Shown piece after piece: positions 1 to 8,493 of a stretch of DNA of 13,858 bases; positions within the stretch are counted from its first letter, which is position 1, and each line of letters opens with the position of its first letter. The DNA is from Polyrhizophydium stewartii (lineage: Eukaryota > Chytridiomycota > Chytridiomycetes > Rhizophydiales): NCBI GenBank assembly GCA_027604665.1, contig JADGIZ010000426.1:1-13858 (forward strand), written 5' to 3'. The notes beneath the pieces are model-generated. The model ran no database searches. It saw only the letters and a program-made list of their open reading frames with translations, and had not been told where the DNA came from. The translations under genes were made by a program, and so were the position numbers.

Positions 1-139
1 CCCCGGCCCGCGCTCCCCGTGCACCCTGCGGCTCGCCGCCGCAGATCCGGCCCATTCCGCTGCCAGGCGCCCGTCTTCGACCCTCGAGGACCGCCCGACC
101 CAAACGCCCAGCCGCCACACTCACCCACCCACACGACGC
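1..139 (+). promoter_or_regulatory. upstream region / 5' leader of the glycosyltransferase gene
   Basis: This C-rich stretch lies between the window edge and the first ATG of the glycosyltransferase gene. A pyrimidine/A-rich segment of CCCA and CACCC words (about 110-139) runs directly into the start codon, as expected of a 5' leader. Another frame is open here but is Pro/Arg/His-rich and matches nothing. No TATA box or recognisable operator is visible. Confidence 0.4.
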
Positions 140-1972
140 ATGGACTCGATCGCTCGCCAGCCCGCCCCGCGCACCCGCTCCCGCGCGAGCCAGGCCGCCG
201 CAGACGGGCCCGACGCCGCCCAGGCTGTCGCCGGGAACGGCACCGGCAGGCGGCCCCTGCGCATCCTCTTTGCAACAGAGTACCTGCCGCCATTCATCTC
301 GGGCATCGCAAACCGCTGCAAGAACCTGGTCAACGGCTATCGCCAAGAGGGCCACGATGTCACCGTCTTCTCGGTGACCGGCACCGACTGCGACGTCGTC
401 GTGCCGTCGATCCCCAACCCGTTCTACAGGCACCAGCGGTAAGCGCCGCCCCCTGCGCCCCGCCCGCCAGGCTCATCCGCCTCTCCTGGCCGCGGCCCTC
501 GACGAGCCCGAGCCGCCGACTCCGCCGCTGCCACCCAAGTGGCCGCCCACCGACGACCGTCCGCAGCGCCACGTGCGCTTATGCGTGCAGTCCGCCGAAG
601 CGGCCCCACCCACCCCCAGCGGCGCGATCGATCAAGCCGCTGACCATCGAACGCTCCGCCCGCCTGCACCACCAGCGTCTTTGTGCTGCCGCCCTGGCAG
701 CTCATGCTCCAGCTGCTGGACTTCTCGACGCCCGTTCCGTACGACATTGCCCACATTGTCGCCCCGCTCTGCCTGTCCTTTGTACTTGTGATCCCCTTCC
801 TCAAGATGCGCGGCGTCAAGGTCTACGTCTCGTACCACGTCTACCTCGAATTCTACAAGAACCGCTACTTGGGCAGCCACCCGCTTGCAGACGTCATCAT
901 CTACACGCTGTTCACCATGCTCTACTACATCCCGCTCGTCTGGCTGGCCGACTGCGTCGGCATCCCGTCAAAGACCGCCGACACGTACGTCTTCAAGTAC
1001 TCGCAGCGCATCCACTACCTGCGCTCGGGCCTGGACACGTCCGTCTTTGTGCCCAGGCGCATCGGTGACGACGCCCCGCCGCCGCTGCACCGCACCCTCA
1101 GCCGCGCGTCGTCGCGCTCGTCCATGTCGGCCACCAAGCTCATTGAGACGCCCGCAATCGACTCGGATCTGCAGATCAGCGACCTGCGCGAGTTCGCGGG
1201 GCTCGGACCAAACGAGGGCCCGCTGCTCGTCTATGTTGGCCGCCTCGCCGTCGAGAAGAACGTCGAGTTTCTTGTCCAGGCAATGGCACATCCTGCAATG
1301 GCCACCGCAACGCTCGTTATTGTTGGCGACGGACCCATGCGGACCACTCTCGAGGACCAGGCTCGCAGCATCGTCGGCGCCGACCGGGTCTTTGCACCAC
1401 CGACCGAGCCTGCGGCCCGGCCCCCGAGCGCGGACGGCGGCATCGCGGACGACGCCCGCTCCGACACGGCCGACTCGGCGTATGCAGCATCCAACGCGCC
1501 AAAGTCCCCAACGGCCGCCACTGCGGGTGCTGCTGTTGCCGCAGGCGTCTCGGCGGCCAAGCCCAGTCTCTCCCAGCCGCGCAGGCGCGTCATTTTCACG
1601 GGCATGGTCCTCAACGAGCACCAGGTCGCCTCGTACTACGGCCAGTGCGACATCTTCGTCTCTGCGTCGGCGTCCGAGACCTTTGGCTTCACGGTGGCCG
1701 AGGCCATGGCCTGCGGCACGCCCGCCGTGGTCGTGCGCTCGGGCGCGTTTGCAACCGTGTACAAGATGATCGACAACTGGATGTTCCACGAGGGCGACAT
1801 TGACGAGTACGCCTCGCGCATCCAGCTCGTCTTCCGGCAGGGCGTCGCGGCGCGGCGGCTTGCGCGCGACATTGCCGTCAGAGGCTTCTCGGTCGATGCG
1901 GCGATCCGCGATCTGACCAGGACGTACCAGTGGATTGTCGACGGCTGCCAGGACCGCGAGAAGCAGCTGTGA
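140..1972 (+). CDS. GT-B fold glycosyltransferase, family 4 (SQD2-like)
   Basis: Exons 140-438 and 676-1972 give 531 residues ending in TGA. The 237-nt intron starts GTAAGC, has CTGAC near 640 and ends CAG, joining in phase 2. The N-terminal Rossmann half starts at about residue 46 with RILFATEYLPPFISG, the acceptor-side loop typical of GT4 enzymes. The donor half contains YVGRLAVEKN (R289, K294, the usual diphosphate-binding pair) and ETFGFTVAE, the E-x7-E motif (E434, E442). Order and motifs resemble sulfoquinovosyl- and glycolipid-type GT4 transferases. Hydrophobic stretches near residues 130-145 and 175-195 suggest membrane association. Two low-complexity inserts are present: Ser/Arg-rich around 230-260 and Ala/Pro/Ser-rich around 340-400. 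Donor and acceptor sugars cannot be read from the sequence. The start is the first in-frame ATG, about 45 residues before the fold. Family confidence is high, substrate unknown. Confidence 0.9.
439..675 (+). other. intron of the glycosyltransferase gene
   Basis: The donor GTAAGC follows the codon run YRHQ plus two bases, and the acceptor is CACCAG at 670-675. CTGAC at about 640-644 is a fitting branch site. Splicing joins to VFVLPPW in frame. This is the longest intron in the window. Confidence 0.85.
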
Positions 1973-2612
1973 TGCGCGAGTGTCTTGGACTGCACTGCTG
2001 CGCGCTTCATTTGCATCGCTTTCCGGCCTTTCTGATCTCTAGCTTCTCCACTCTCCTTTGTACCGAAACACAAACACACAAACAAGCACAGCAAAACTTA
2101 CTCACATACACCCACCCGCACATTATGACAAGTCGCAAGGCATCGGCAAGCATCCGCCCATCCGTGTCGCGTTTGCTTGGTTTCCATTCCGTCTCCAGCC
2201 TTTGCGGAGCTTCCCTCCCTCTCTTTCCCACCCAAACCCTCTCTCGGCATCTCCGTGCACCTGCTGTGTGCCCCCTCGTGCTCTCAGACATCAAAGAAAC
2301 ATTATCGGCATCCTTCCTCATTTTGAACCACTTTCACTCCCATCCCTTTCTCCACAAACAGAAACCCCAATCCGATCTCCGCGAATCCACGAATCCCCAC
2401 TTCACACTGCCTTTCTTTTTCTTCCCTCTGCTCTCGTTACAACAAGCATGCACGTCAAATGCTGCCCTGTTGTTCTTGTCATGGGCCTGTGGCTCTGTCG
2501 AGAGTGCAAATAGTGGGCGAGTCGGGTTTAATTGGACGTGTGTGTGTGTGTGTGTGTTCATGTTGGGCGGATATGCCTGTGAGCGGGAGAAGATGCGTTG
2601 GGCACGACAAAA
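1973..2612. other. convergent intergenic spacer (3' UTRs), no gene seen
   Basis: This 640-bp stretch separates the stop of the glycosyltransferase gene from the stop of the SRA1-like gene on the other strand. It is visibly less GC-rich than the genes, with CA-rich (2067-2125) and CT-rich (2200-2440) segments. Several frames are open but their translations are Ser/His/Pro-rich with no domain. No AATAAA signal, tRNA or repeat family was recognised. It most likely holds the two 3' UTRs and terminators. Confidence 0.6.
2538..2557. repeat. (GT)10 dinucleotide microsatellite
   Basis: Ten uninterrupted GT units lie in the convergent spacer, probably in the 3' UTR or just beyond the end of the SRA1-like gene. 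It is the only long dinucleotide run in the window. Confidence 0.9.
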
Positions 2613-3642
2613 TCACAGCAGCAGTAACTCCGTCAGCCGCTTGGCGCCCAAAATCCAGGCGGTCTCGTTGGCGTAGTTGGCCTTCATCATCTTCATGACG
2701 ATGGCCTGTGCCTGGGCGTACTGCTTCGCATCCAGGGCTGGAGCGAGGATATCCGCGCGCACGTGGCGTCAGGCAACGAGAGCACACATAAACGAGCAGA
2801 CGGGAGAGAGAGGCGCAGGTGTCAGATCTTGCATCGGAGGAGAGCATGGCGCCGGCTGATTGCGGGCTGGCGGCGCTTACCCTGCGCGACGAGCAGCGTC
2901 TGGCCGAGCACGACGCGCTCGAGCTTGTGGTTCGCGAGGCGGTCAAAGAGGCCTTCGATGCGGCGGTCCGTGTCCTCGATCTTGGCGCGCTGGGCGGGCA
3001 TGCGCTGCTCGGCGGCGAGGCGGGCAAGCAGGCGGGGGCCGCAAGCGGCGGTCAGCGTCGATATGATGCGGTCGCCGGCGTGCTCGCCAGGCACCCGATC
3101 GGGGATCTCAGTGGGGGCCGGAACGTCGGCGAAGCCTCGAGGAGATCGGCGACCCCCCCCCTCCCCCGCCGTCACACACCTCGACAAGCGCCTTGGCTTG
3201 GTCAACGGCCGTCGTGAACGCCGCAACAATCACGCCCTCTGGAGCCTGCACGGCTGCGAGCGCCTTCTCGGCCTCGGCGGCGTCGGCGCCCATGGCCTTT
3301 GGCGGGTCGTTCCAGCCGGACATGCCCGTCACAGGGCCCTGGTACGACCGGCCGCCGACAACGTGCGACTGCGGGTTGTACTCGGGGTACGCCGCGTACT
3401 GCGACGCCGCGCCGGACACGGGCGGCGGGCCCATGCCGCCCATGCCGGCCGGCGCCGGTCCCGGCTGCGGCGCGGGCGGGTACCCGGCCGGCGGGTATCC
3501 TGCCGGCGCGTAGCCCGCTGCCGCCGGCTGCTGCTGGTGCGGCTGCTGCTGGCCGTATGCCGGATACTGCGTCGGCGCCTGGTACTGCGGCTGCTGGAAC
3601 TGCGGCTGCTGGAACTGCGGCGCCTGGAACTGGCCCTGCTGC

Positions 3643-3676
<34 letters not shown>

Positions 3677-3746
3677 ACTGGCCCTGCTGCCACGGCGGCG
3701 GGGCCTGTCCCCACTGCTGCTGCTGCTGCTGCCCGAACCCGCTCAT
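2613..3746 (-). CDS. SRA1: standalone SRA1 / Sec31 C-terminal domain protein with Gln/Pro-rich N-terminus
   Basis: Proposed exons are 3746-3180, 3106-2881 and 2737-2613, giving 305 residues. Residues 1 to about 120 are low complexity: Q6 and Q10 runs, FQAPQFQQPQFQQPQ repeats, then Gly/Pro/Tyr-rich sequence. A GMSGWNDPPKA motif follows; WNDPP is characteristic of SRA1 and of Sec31 ahead of their C-terminal domain. The C-terminal helical domain includes KIEDTDRRIEGLFDRLANHK and ends WILGAKRLTELLLL, matching the SRA1/Sec31-C helical bundle. Full Sec31 would carry a WD40 propeller and solenoid in the same protein. This one starts with its own ATG 117 bp after the stop of the upstream gene, so it is called SRA1-like. 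The role is uncertain: SRA1 proteins are linked to RNA and transcription cofactors, the Sec31 domain to COPII. The second intron (GTAAGC, CTGAC, CAG) is secure. The first (3179-3107) has alternative acceptors. Confidence 0.82.
2738..2880 (-). other. intron 2 of the SRA1-like gene
   Basis: It has donor GTAAGC, branch CCTGACG near 2770 and acceptor CTCCAG. It joins LLVAQ to ALDAKQYAQAQ in phase 1. At 143 nt it is among the longest introns in this window. Confidence 0.85.
3107..3179 (-). other. tentative intron 1 of the SRA1-like gene
   Basis: The donor GTGTGT follows the codons for AKALVE, and CTGAG at 3107 is the chosen acceptor, giving 73 nt in phase 0. A shorter choice (donor GTGACG, acceptor CTCGAG at 3137) also keeps the frame but leaves only about 40 nt. 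The intron contains a nine-base C run on the + strand (3153-3161), a place where assemblies err. Confidence 0.55.
3645..3674 (-). repeat. (CAG)10 trinucleotide run encoding polyglutamine
   Basis: Ten uninterrupted CAG codons (CTG on the + strand) encode Q10 in the SRA1-like protein. A second CAG run encoding Q6 lies at about 3716-3733, near the start codon. Confidence 0.9.
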
Positions 3747-3863
3747 CGCCTGTCGTTCGTGCGTGTGGGGAAAGGACGGACGAGCGCCACGCGCAGCCTG
3801 TTCATTGGACCAGTTCGCAGGTGGCCAGCGATCGCCGACCGAGACCAGCCCGGCGTGGGCTGC
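3747..3863 (-). promoter_or_regulatory. short spacer upstream of the SRA1-like gene
   Basis: This 117-bp stretch lies between the stop of the WD40 gene and the start of the SRA1-like gene on the same strand. It must hold the 3' UTR of one and the promoter or leader of the other. No motif was recognised. I tested splicing from the GTGAGC at the WD40 gene stop into this region; the CAG acceptors tried run into stops, so the two genes are kept separate. Confidence 0.45.
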
Positions 3864-6800
3864 TCACGGCGCGGCCTGCCCGTCCGGCTTGATGAAGCCG
3901 CGGTACAGCTTGTCCAGGATGCTGAAGATCTCCTCGTGAATCGTGTGGCCCGTGGCCGCCTTCTCGCTGGACTGCGTCGGCCGCGCCTTGTTCGCCGACA
4001 GCGGGAATGTCCGCGCGGCGTCGCGCAGCGAGTCGTGGACCGTCTGGGCCCACTCGCTGCATGCAGCATGCCACAATCGCGCGCGCGACAAGGCCGTCAG
4101 CACATCCCCCCAAAAAAACATGGCGCGCTGCGCTGGTGAGCGGATCTGGCTCACCGAGACGACGAGTTGCCCTTGCCCGCGGCCTTGTCGAGATGCTCGA
4201 AGCTCCGTTGCATCATCGCGCTCAGCTGCCTGCGCATCGCAGCTCATCAGCAATCCCCTTGCGACGCTGCAGCTTCCCGCCTGAGATGCAAAAGCGAGGC
4301 GCCGCTTACAGCATCGTCGTCGTGAGCTGCGACATCATCCGCATCAGCGAATCGAGCTGGGACTTGTCCGCCTTGAGCAGTTCCTGGCCCTGCATGATAT
4401 GCGCGGCCACTTTGACAAGCACAATCATGGCATCGCGCACAAGCTTAGATCCCTGCATAATCCCCTTGCTGACCGTTGCGGCGGCCGCTGCGTTGGTGGA
4501 AGTCGCCTGCGCCGGTGCGCCGCTGCCGCCGCCCTGGAAGATGCTTTGAAGGTGGTTCGTGGCAGTCGTGAAGAGCGCGTCAATGTGCTGCTTGAGCTTG
4601 GCCATGCCTTCGCCTTCAATCAGCTTGAACAGCATGCGGGAAAAGTCGGTCCCGCCGAGCGACTGGCTCGTAATCGTCAGCGCAATGCAGGCATACAGAC
4701 ACCACCCGCAGACAATCTGCTTTGGCCTGCACCCCAGCCAAACTCACCGCAATCAGGTCGAACCCGGCCCCGAAAAAGTCCTCGAACCGGCCCGTTGCCA
4801 GCAGCGCGTCCACGTACAGCTTGTTCACGGTCGCCGACAGCGTGCGCTCAAACGGAACCACAGCCGGCCCGCCCGCCATGCCCACGCTCGTCGAGATGGT
4901 GCCGCCGCGGCCGCGCACGCCCGACACGCCCGAGTCCGTCATGACGTTCTGCTGCATGGCCTGCACAATCTCCTCGTCGATGGTGTCCGACTGCTTCTCA
5001 ATGAGTTTGCAAATGCGGCTGCTCGGCATATTCACCGCTTGGAGATCAGCCTGACAGACGCATGGAGCAGTGAAGACGACTCAGACAGAGAAGCACACCC
5101 ACATTTCGAGCGAGACCATGGGAAGGATCTCCTTGGCTTCGGACGCCAGCTTGATGATCTGCTGCTGCTTGCGCTCGCACGCCTCGGCAAACGTCTCGGC
5201 GATCTTGCTCGCGCCGCGGGCGTGGCCGGTCTGCGCCGAGTCCGCGCGCTTGGCCGGCGATCCTGCCGTCGACGCCGACAAGGTCCGCGACGCGGCCGAT
5301 GATCCTGTCGACGCAGTCTGCGATGTCGTCTGAGGCGGCGCGGCGCTCTTGGTGGATCCTGCTGTCGCTGCTCCCGCGGCAGCCTTTCCGCCCGCAGCGG
5401 CGGACAACTTGGGCGAGGCGGCGGCAGCGGCGGCAGCAGCAGCATCATACGCCGCTGCCCGCATCGCCCGCGTCTTGGCCACATACTCGGCCAGCCTTGC
5501 CTGTCGCGTCGCCAGCGGCTGCCTTGCGAGCACCTTTTCTGCGTCAGGCAGCCATTCGACCGAGTCGAACACGGTCGGGAACAGCAGCAACGCCATCACG
5601 GGTGCGAGCAGGTCGAACCGCGACTTGGGCGTGTCCGCGACAATCTCGCCAAAGCGCAGGCCCATGGACAGCCCCTTCATAAACGCGTTGGTGATCACGC
5701 TCTCGGTGAACATTTGGATCGTGTCGCGATCGAGGAACTCCGGGTCGGCCTCGAGGCCTGTGTAGAGTTTCCTGACAACAGGAAGCGCCAGCAAGAGATT
5801 TTTGGATGTCAGACCCGTTGCCAAGTTGCGCAGAGTGTCCCATGGGGTGACGACAAGAGCTTACTTTTCCTTGTCGACAATCGCGCGCCAGTTGCCGCGC
5901 TGTACCTCGTCGACGATATTGAACCGCAGGATCACAAGATCCAGCTGCAGCTGCGTCCAGTTGTCGATCATTTCGGTCCACTGCGTAAAGTCGGCGTATC
6001 TCGGCGGGAGGCCATATCCATAAGTCTCCAGATCGCGGCGGAATGCAAGAACCATGTCACGCGTGTTGGTCTTTGACGCAGCGCCTTTGATCCACGGAAC
6101 GACGTCATCATCACCACTTGCGCTCTTTCCGGCAGCAGCGTCCTTGCCGACACCAGCGCTTGCAGATTCTTCGGCATCTTCCTTCTCGGTGGCCGCCGCT
6201 GCCGATCTAGCATCCGCATCCTCGGGCGAAACAGCAGCCCGGAACGACACCAGATTGATGAGCTCGCGCTCGTGCCGCACCGTCATCTCACCGGGGAGCC
6301 GCTCCGTGCGCGTGCAATGCACCAGGCTCTGGAATGCCTCGCTCATGTTGCGCGCGTACACTTTGGTCTCGACGTCGCAGGCAGACAGGTCATCGTATCG
6401 ATGCGGCGCGAGCTGCTCAAACAGCTCGTCGCGGATCGTGTGGCTCATGATCTCGCCCGAGGCGGACAGGGCGACGAATGTGTCGGCATGGCGTGGCGAG
6501 GCGACCACTGCGTGTGCGTTTGAAAGTTGCGTGTTAGCCGCGATGGGGGGGGACTGATTCACGATCGGATAGCGCTCACCAGCTATCACGGGTGCCGTGT
6601 ATCCCGTCTGGTGCTCGCCGACAATCTTGGCGCCAATGGCAATATCCGTCGCGTCCGATCCGCCGCCGCTACGGGAAACAGACATCTCGGAGCCCGGGAA
6701 GCCAATGAAGATGTCGCCGCTCGGCTTGCTGCAGGTCAGCTGGTCGTGGTGCAGCGACCATGCCCGCCACGCGCGATCCGACGACACGGATGCGATCAGA

Positions 6801-8415
6801 TCGCAGTGGGTGTTGGACCACGCGATCTGTTATAACGAGAAGACCGTCAGCGTTGCCTCGGCAAATGTTGTGAGCTTGCGGATTAGAACGGCAGCACATA
6901 CCGCATTGACGCCATCAAAGTGGCCGTACACGCACGCTGCTGGGCCGGCTGCGAAGCGAATGTCCCACACCTTGACGACGCCTTCGCCTCCTGTTGCGTC
7001 ATGTTCAGCGCTGCGGGGACAGACAGATCCAAGCGTCAAGGCGGTCTCAGAACCCCACCGCTCGTCGCGACCCAATAGGGCACAAACGGGTTGAACTTGA
7101 TGTCGAGCACGGGGAGCCCATGCGCATCGCGCGCACGCCAGACGCCCTCGGTCGCGAGCACCATGCCGCCGACGCTCGCCGCCTCGGCGGCCGTGCGTGA
7201 GCGCATCGCGCGCGTGTCGACCAGGTACAGCGTGCGATCGAGGCCGCCGACCGCCGCCAGAGCACCAAACGGCGCGTGCGGGCTGAACGTGACGCAGTTG
7301 AGGTGGTCGCTGCCGACCTGTTCGACGCCAACGACCTTGGACGTGGGCATGTCGTAGAGGTACATGCGCTTGTCCTGCACAGCGGCCAGGCGGCGCACGG
7401 GCGGCGCAGCTCCAGCGCTCGCATTCACGCCTGCGCTTGCGCCTGCGGCTCCCGAGCCGCTCCCCGTCTGTGCATGCACGGACGACGCCGACGCCGCCGT
7501 TGGCTCGAGCTCGATGCTTTTGATCCGCACCGAGTGGATCTTGACCCCGGGCGGCGACAGCGTTGCCGCGACTTTGGACTCGCCAATGACGCATTCGTGC
7601 ACGTGTGTCACGCCCTTGCCCTTCTGGCCCAGCTCGGAGGGCTCGAGCTTGTACACTTGCGCGACGCCGTCCGGGCCGGCGGTCACCATCATGTCCCCGA
7701 TGGTCGAGATGGCGTGGATGGGGCTGGGCAGGCTGAAGGCGGATCTCAGCTGCGGGGGCTCCGTGTCAGTCTTGCATCTCGCCTGGTGCTGCAACTGCAG
7801 CAGAGTCGATGCGGCGCACCACGAGCGAGTCCGCGGCAGGGCGGTACGACGGCCCCGCGCGCAGCTTGTTTGTGGCCGTGTTCTCGACAATGAACAGGTT
7901 GTTGGTTTTGGCGCCCGAGCCAACGGCGATAAACGGCGTGTGCTGCGGCGGACGGCGGCTGGGTGTCAGCCAAGGTCCATGTTCCGCTGGCCCAAGGCGT
8001 TTGGAAGCTCACGTCTATTGGCGTCAGGCAGGTGCTCCACTTGGCCGTGTCCGTGACGGTGGTCGCACACGTGTCGAGCACTTGCTCGTGGCGCCTGTGT
8101 GCGACCAGATCCAGCCGAGCACGCACGCCGCGCGGGTATGGTACGGCATGGCCCAAGTGCTCAGCGTCAGCTGCTTCGGGGAGCTGCAACATGCGCTGCT
8201 ACTTGCGACTGCTCGCACCGCTTCGAGGACAACACATAGGTCTTTCGCCACTCATCCGACGCATGCAACGCCTCGCGCGGCTGGGCGGCTGGCGCGGGCA
8301 AGGTGGCCGAGCCCGCCATGCCTCCGCGAGGCTCATCGGCGCCACGGAGAGACGCAGACGACAGCGGCGTCGGCTTGCTGAGTGTCGGGCGCAGGGTCGC
8401 GGCCATCTCGCTCAT
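3864..8415 (-). CDS. WD40-propeller protein with long helical C-terminal region, unknown family
   Basis: Proposed exons: 8415-8210, 8094-8013, 7942-7796, 7749-7059, 6990-6902, 6826-6580, 6507-5865, 5771-5099, 5050-4748, 4662-4310, 4229-4155, 4056-3864. They total 1233 residues and the phases all agree. Residues about 95-490 form a beta-propeller; clear WD repeats read VATSGGEGVVKVWDIR and AWSNTHCDLIASVSSD. The rest is mainly helical and solenoid-like, broken by an acidic/Ala linker (about 579-620) and an Ala/Ser linker (about 807-890). The propeller-solenoid order is common among trafficking, nucleoporin and ciliary scaffolds. I do not recognise the family, and it does not read as Sec31. Exons 3 to 7 and 10 to 12 are well supported. 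The first junction (8210/8094) and those at 5098/5051 and 4747/4663 are tentative. The gene diverges from ZMYND10 with only 78 bp between start codons. Confidence 0.75.
5772..5864 (-). other. 93-nt frame-preserving intron of the WD40-helical gene
   Basis: The donor GTAAGC sits on the codons KEK-TAA. A CTGAC branch motif lies about 35 nt before the acceptor TTGTCAG. Splicing joins DKEK to KLYTGLEADP in phase. The intron length is a multiple of three, and apart from the TAA at 5861-5863 its 30 remaining codons are open, so an unspliced reading looks like a gene end followed by more coding sequence. Confidence 0.7.
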
Positions 8416-8493
8416 GGGTGCGTCGCGGTCTGGTGTGCTCGCTCCGATCGGATCGGAGTCGGGAAACTGGCGCCAATCGCAGGTTCGCTCAAG
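8416..8493. promoter_or_regulatory. 78-bp bidirectional promoter of ZMYND10 and the WD40-helical gene
   Basis: Only 78 bp separate the two divergent start codons, so both promoters and leaders must lie here or reach into the genes. It contains a perfect 8-bp inverted repeat with a 1-bp centre, CTCCGATC-G-GATCGGAG (8442-8458), and a CCAAT box (8473-8477) inside GGCGCCAAT, which also resembles an E2F-type site. No RFX X-box, the usual ciliary-gene element in animals, was seen. Function is inferred from position only. Confidence 0.55.
8442..8458. repeat. perfect 8-bp inverted repeat in the divergent promoter
   Basis: The arms CTCCGATC and GATCGGAG are exact reverse complements around a single G. 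The symmetry suits a dimeric DNA-binding protein. It could also arise by chance in GC-rich DNA. Confidence 0.7.

Noticed and set aside
19..1068. 349-codon plus-strand frame rich in Pro, Arg and His.
   Set aside because: It overlaps the glycosyltransferase exons and intron in another frame and shows only GC-driven composition.
3747..3900. Splicing the WD40-helical gene into the SRA1-like gene to make one Sec31-like protein.
   Set aside because: The GTGAGC at the stop is a plausible donor, but the CAG acceptors near 3792 and 3750 put the next exon in a frame that hits a stop.
2763..4139. 458-codon open frame on the plus strand.
   Set aside because: It is Leu/Arg-rich and lies antisense to the CAG repeats and exons of the SRA1-like gene; no domain is visible.
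5081..5824. Open minus-strand frame as a separate gene starting downstream of the WD40 gene.
   Set aside because: It has no ATG start at its head, and splicing 5865 to 5771 joins it in phase to the upstream exon.
5861..5863. In-frame TAA in the WD40-helical gene as evidence of a reassigned stop code (all five gene ends are TGA).
   Set aside because: No other TAA or TAG interrupts the many modelled exons; Gln is written CAG/CAA. GC-rich genomes favour TGA stops anyway, and a good GTAAGC intron covers this TAA.
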